The notes beneath the pieces were generated by a model. The model had not been told where the DNA came from and ran no database searches. It worked only from the letters and a program-made list of their open reading frames with translations. Positions 6,257-6,463 of a stretch of DNA of 6,463 nucleotides are shown in pieces (the stretch's first letter is position 1; each line of letters opens with the position of its first letter). The translations under genes and the position numbers were made by a program. Source of the DNA: an uncultured Bacilli bacterium (GTDB taxonomy: Bacteria; Bacillota_I; Bacilli_A; RF39; UBA660); the NCBI GenBank assembly GCA_947627805.1, contig CANQXB010000059.1:1-6463 (forward strand), written 5' to 3'.

Positions 6257-6324
6257 ATAATTTTAATCTCTCCTTTTTGTTAATAACTTAACCATTATAT
6301 TATCTTCTATCTATTGATACTTTT

Positions 6325-6351
6325 ATTATATAATACCCCCCCCAGAGTCAA
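6325..6351 (-). promoter_or_regulatory. Promoter with G8 homopolymer in the spacer; candidate phase-variable switch
   Basis: Leftward, -35 TTGACT (6346-6351; five of six to consensus) is followed by CTGGGGGGGGTATTA and a perfect -10 TATAAT (6325-6330). The spacer is 15 bp, two short of optimum, and includes eight uninterrupted G (C8 at 6336-6343 on the + strand). Gaining one or two G gives 16 or 17 bp. Transcription would begin near 6318, leaving a ~60-nt leader before the surface-protein ATG. Confidence 0.75.
6336..6343. repeat. Poly-C/poly-G tract (8 bp)
   Basis: Eight consecutive C on the + strand in DNA where even CCC is rare. Mononucleotide G/C tracts of this length are known hotspots of slipped-strand mispairing. 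The tract lies between the -35 and -10 boxes of the surface-protein promoter. Confidence 0.95.
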
Positions 6352-6397
6352 TTTTTGATTTTTTTCAATGTTAAAAAGTTGTAAACAAAAAAAATAG

Positions 6398-6421
6398 TGC
6401 GATGGTAAAATGCGATGGTAA
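6398..6421. repeat. TGCGATGGTAA direct repeat, upstream pair
   Basis: An 11-bp word, TGCGATGGTAA, occurs at 6398-6408 and 6411-6421, separated by AA. It lies between the upstream gene's terminator and the surface-protein promoter. The core TGCGATG recurs at the other end of the surface-protein gene, so direct repeats bracket the unit. Confidence 0.65.
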
Positions 6422-6422
6422 C

Positions 6423-6447
6423 AAAAAAGATAGGCTTTTTACCTATC
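6423..6447 (-). terminator. Rho-independent terminator of the gene entering from the right
   Basis: Leftward, GATAGG (6442-6447) and CCTATC (6429-6434) form a perfect six-pair stem around a seven-base loop, followed by six T (A run 6423-6428). It starts five bases after the TAA stop at 6452-6454. Confidence 0.78.
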
Positions 6448-6451
6448 CTAA

Positions 6452-6463
6452 TTAATCTTCATA
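6452..6463 (-). CDS. C-terminal end of an unidentified gene
   Basis: Leftward, the last codons read Tyr-Glu-Asp followed by TAA (6452-6454). Only the terminator immediately downstream supports this as a real gene end, and nothing can be said about the product. The other leftward frames also reach stops within a few codons (TAG at 6449-6451 or TGA at 6460-6462), so the frame is not certain. Confidence 0.4.
   Translation of the reverse strand, partial: YED

Noticed and set aside
6294..6299. Second TATAAT on the - strand closer to the surface-protein gene
   Set aside because: The sequence 17 bp upstream (AAGTAT) is not a -35 element. The G-tract promoter has both boxes, though a minor start here cannot be excluded.
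1..6463. CRISPR arrays, tRNA or rRNA genes, IS elements
   Set aside because: No regularly spaced repeats, cloverleaf-like GC-rich segments or transposase frames were seen on either strand.

Overview
The window looks like chromosomal DNA of a very AT-rich Bacillota, probably a gut-type lineage near the RF39/Erysipelotrichia/Mollicutes-related Bacilli. This rests on the extreme AT bias (roughly three quarters A+T by eye), strongly A/T-ending codons, Gram-positive style AGGAGG-type ribosome sites, sigma-A-like promoters with short rho-independent terminators, and a standard code (TGG for Trp, TGA not used as a sense codon). The taxonomy is inference from composition and protein style only.

Layout: (1) Bases 1-2704 hold a leftward operon read from a promoter at 2676-2704. 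It encodes a 157-aa single-pass membrane protein of unknown function (TTG start), a 669-aa membrane sensor with two extracytoplasmic solute-binding-like (Venus-flytrap) domains fused to a degenerate GGDEF domain, and the N-terminus of a YihY/BrkB-family membrane protein that runs off the left edge. Gaps of 2 bp and a TAATG overlap suggest translational coupling. (2) A family-2 glycosyltransferase (2790-3836, +) diverges from this operon. Its promoter matches consensus perfectly, and an AT-rich dyad sits between the two -35 boxes. (3) The glycosyltransferase converges on miaB (tRNA ms2i6A37 methylthiotransferase, - strand). The two stop codons are 11 bp apart and share a bidirectional terminator whose arms lie partly inside both reading frames. 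(4) About 350 bp upstream of miaB carry no gene but hold TGTCGAA (Spo0A-box-like) motifs around a TTGACA, plus a long-range inverted repeat that would fall in the miaB leader. (5) Bases 5609-6256 (-) encode a 215-aa secreted or surface protein with a SipW/TasA/CalY-type signal peptide. (6) The right edge holds the last codons and terminator of another leftward gene.

The most interesting element is the promoter of the surface-protein gene. An uninterrupted run of eight G (C8 on the + strand, 6336-6343) lies inside the spacer between TTGACT and TATAAT, giving a 15-bp spacer. Slipped-strand changes in the run would move the spacer through 16 and 17 bp, the classic arrangement for phase-variable expression of surface antigens. 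The same gene is bracketed by copies of TGCGATG, unusual in such AT-rich DNA, and one pair of overlapping copies encodes the protein's C-terminal tail. This suggests a switchable, possibly exchangeable surface-protein cassette. The sensor operon, BrkB-type protein and glycosyltransferase also point to envelope biology, but a functional link between these genes is only inferred.
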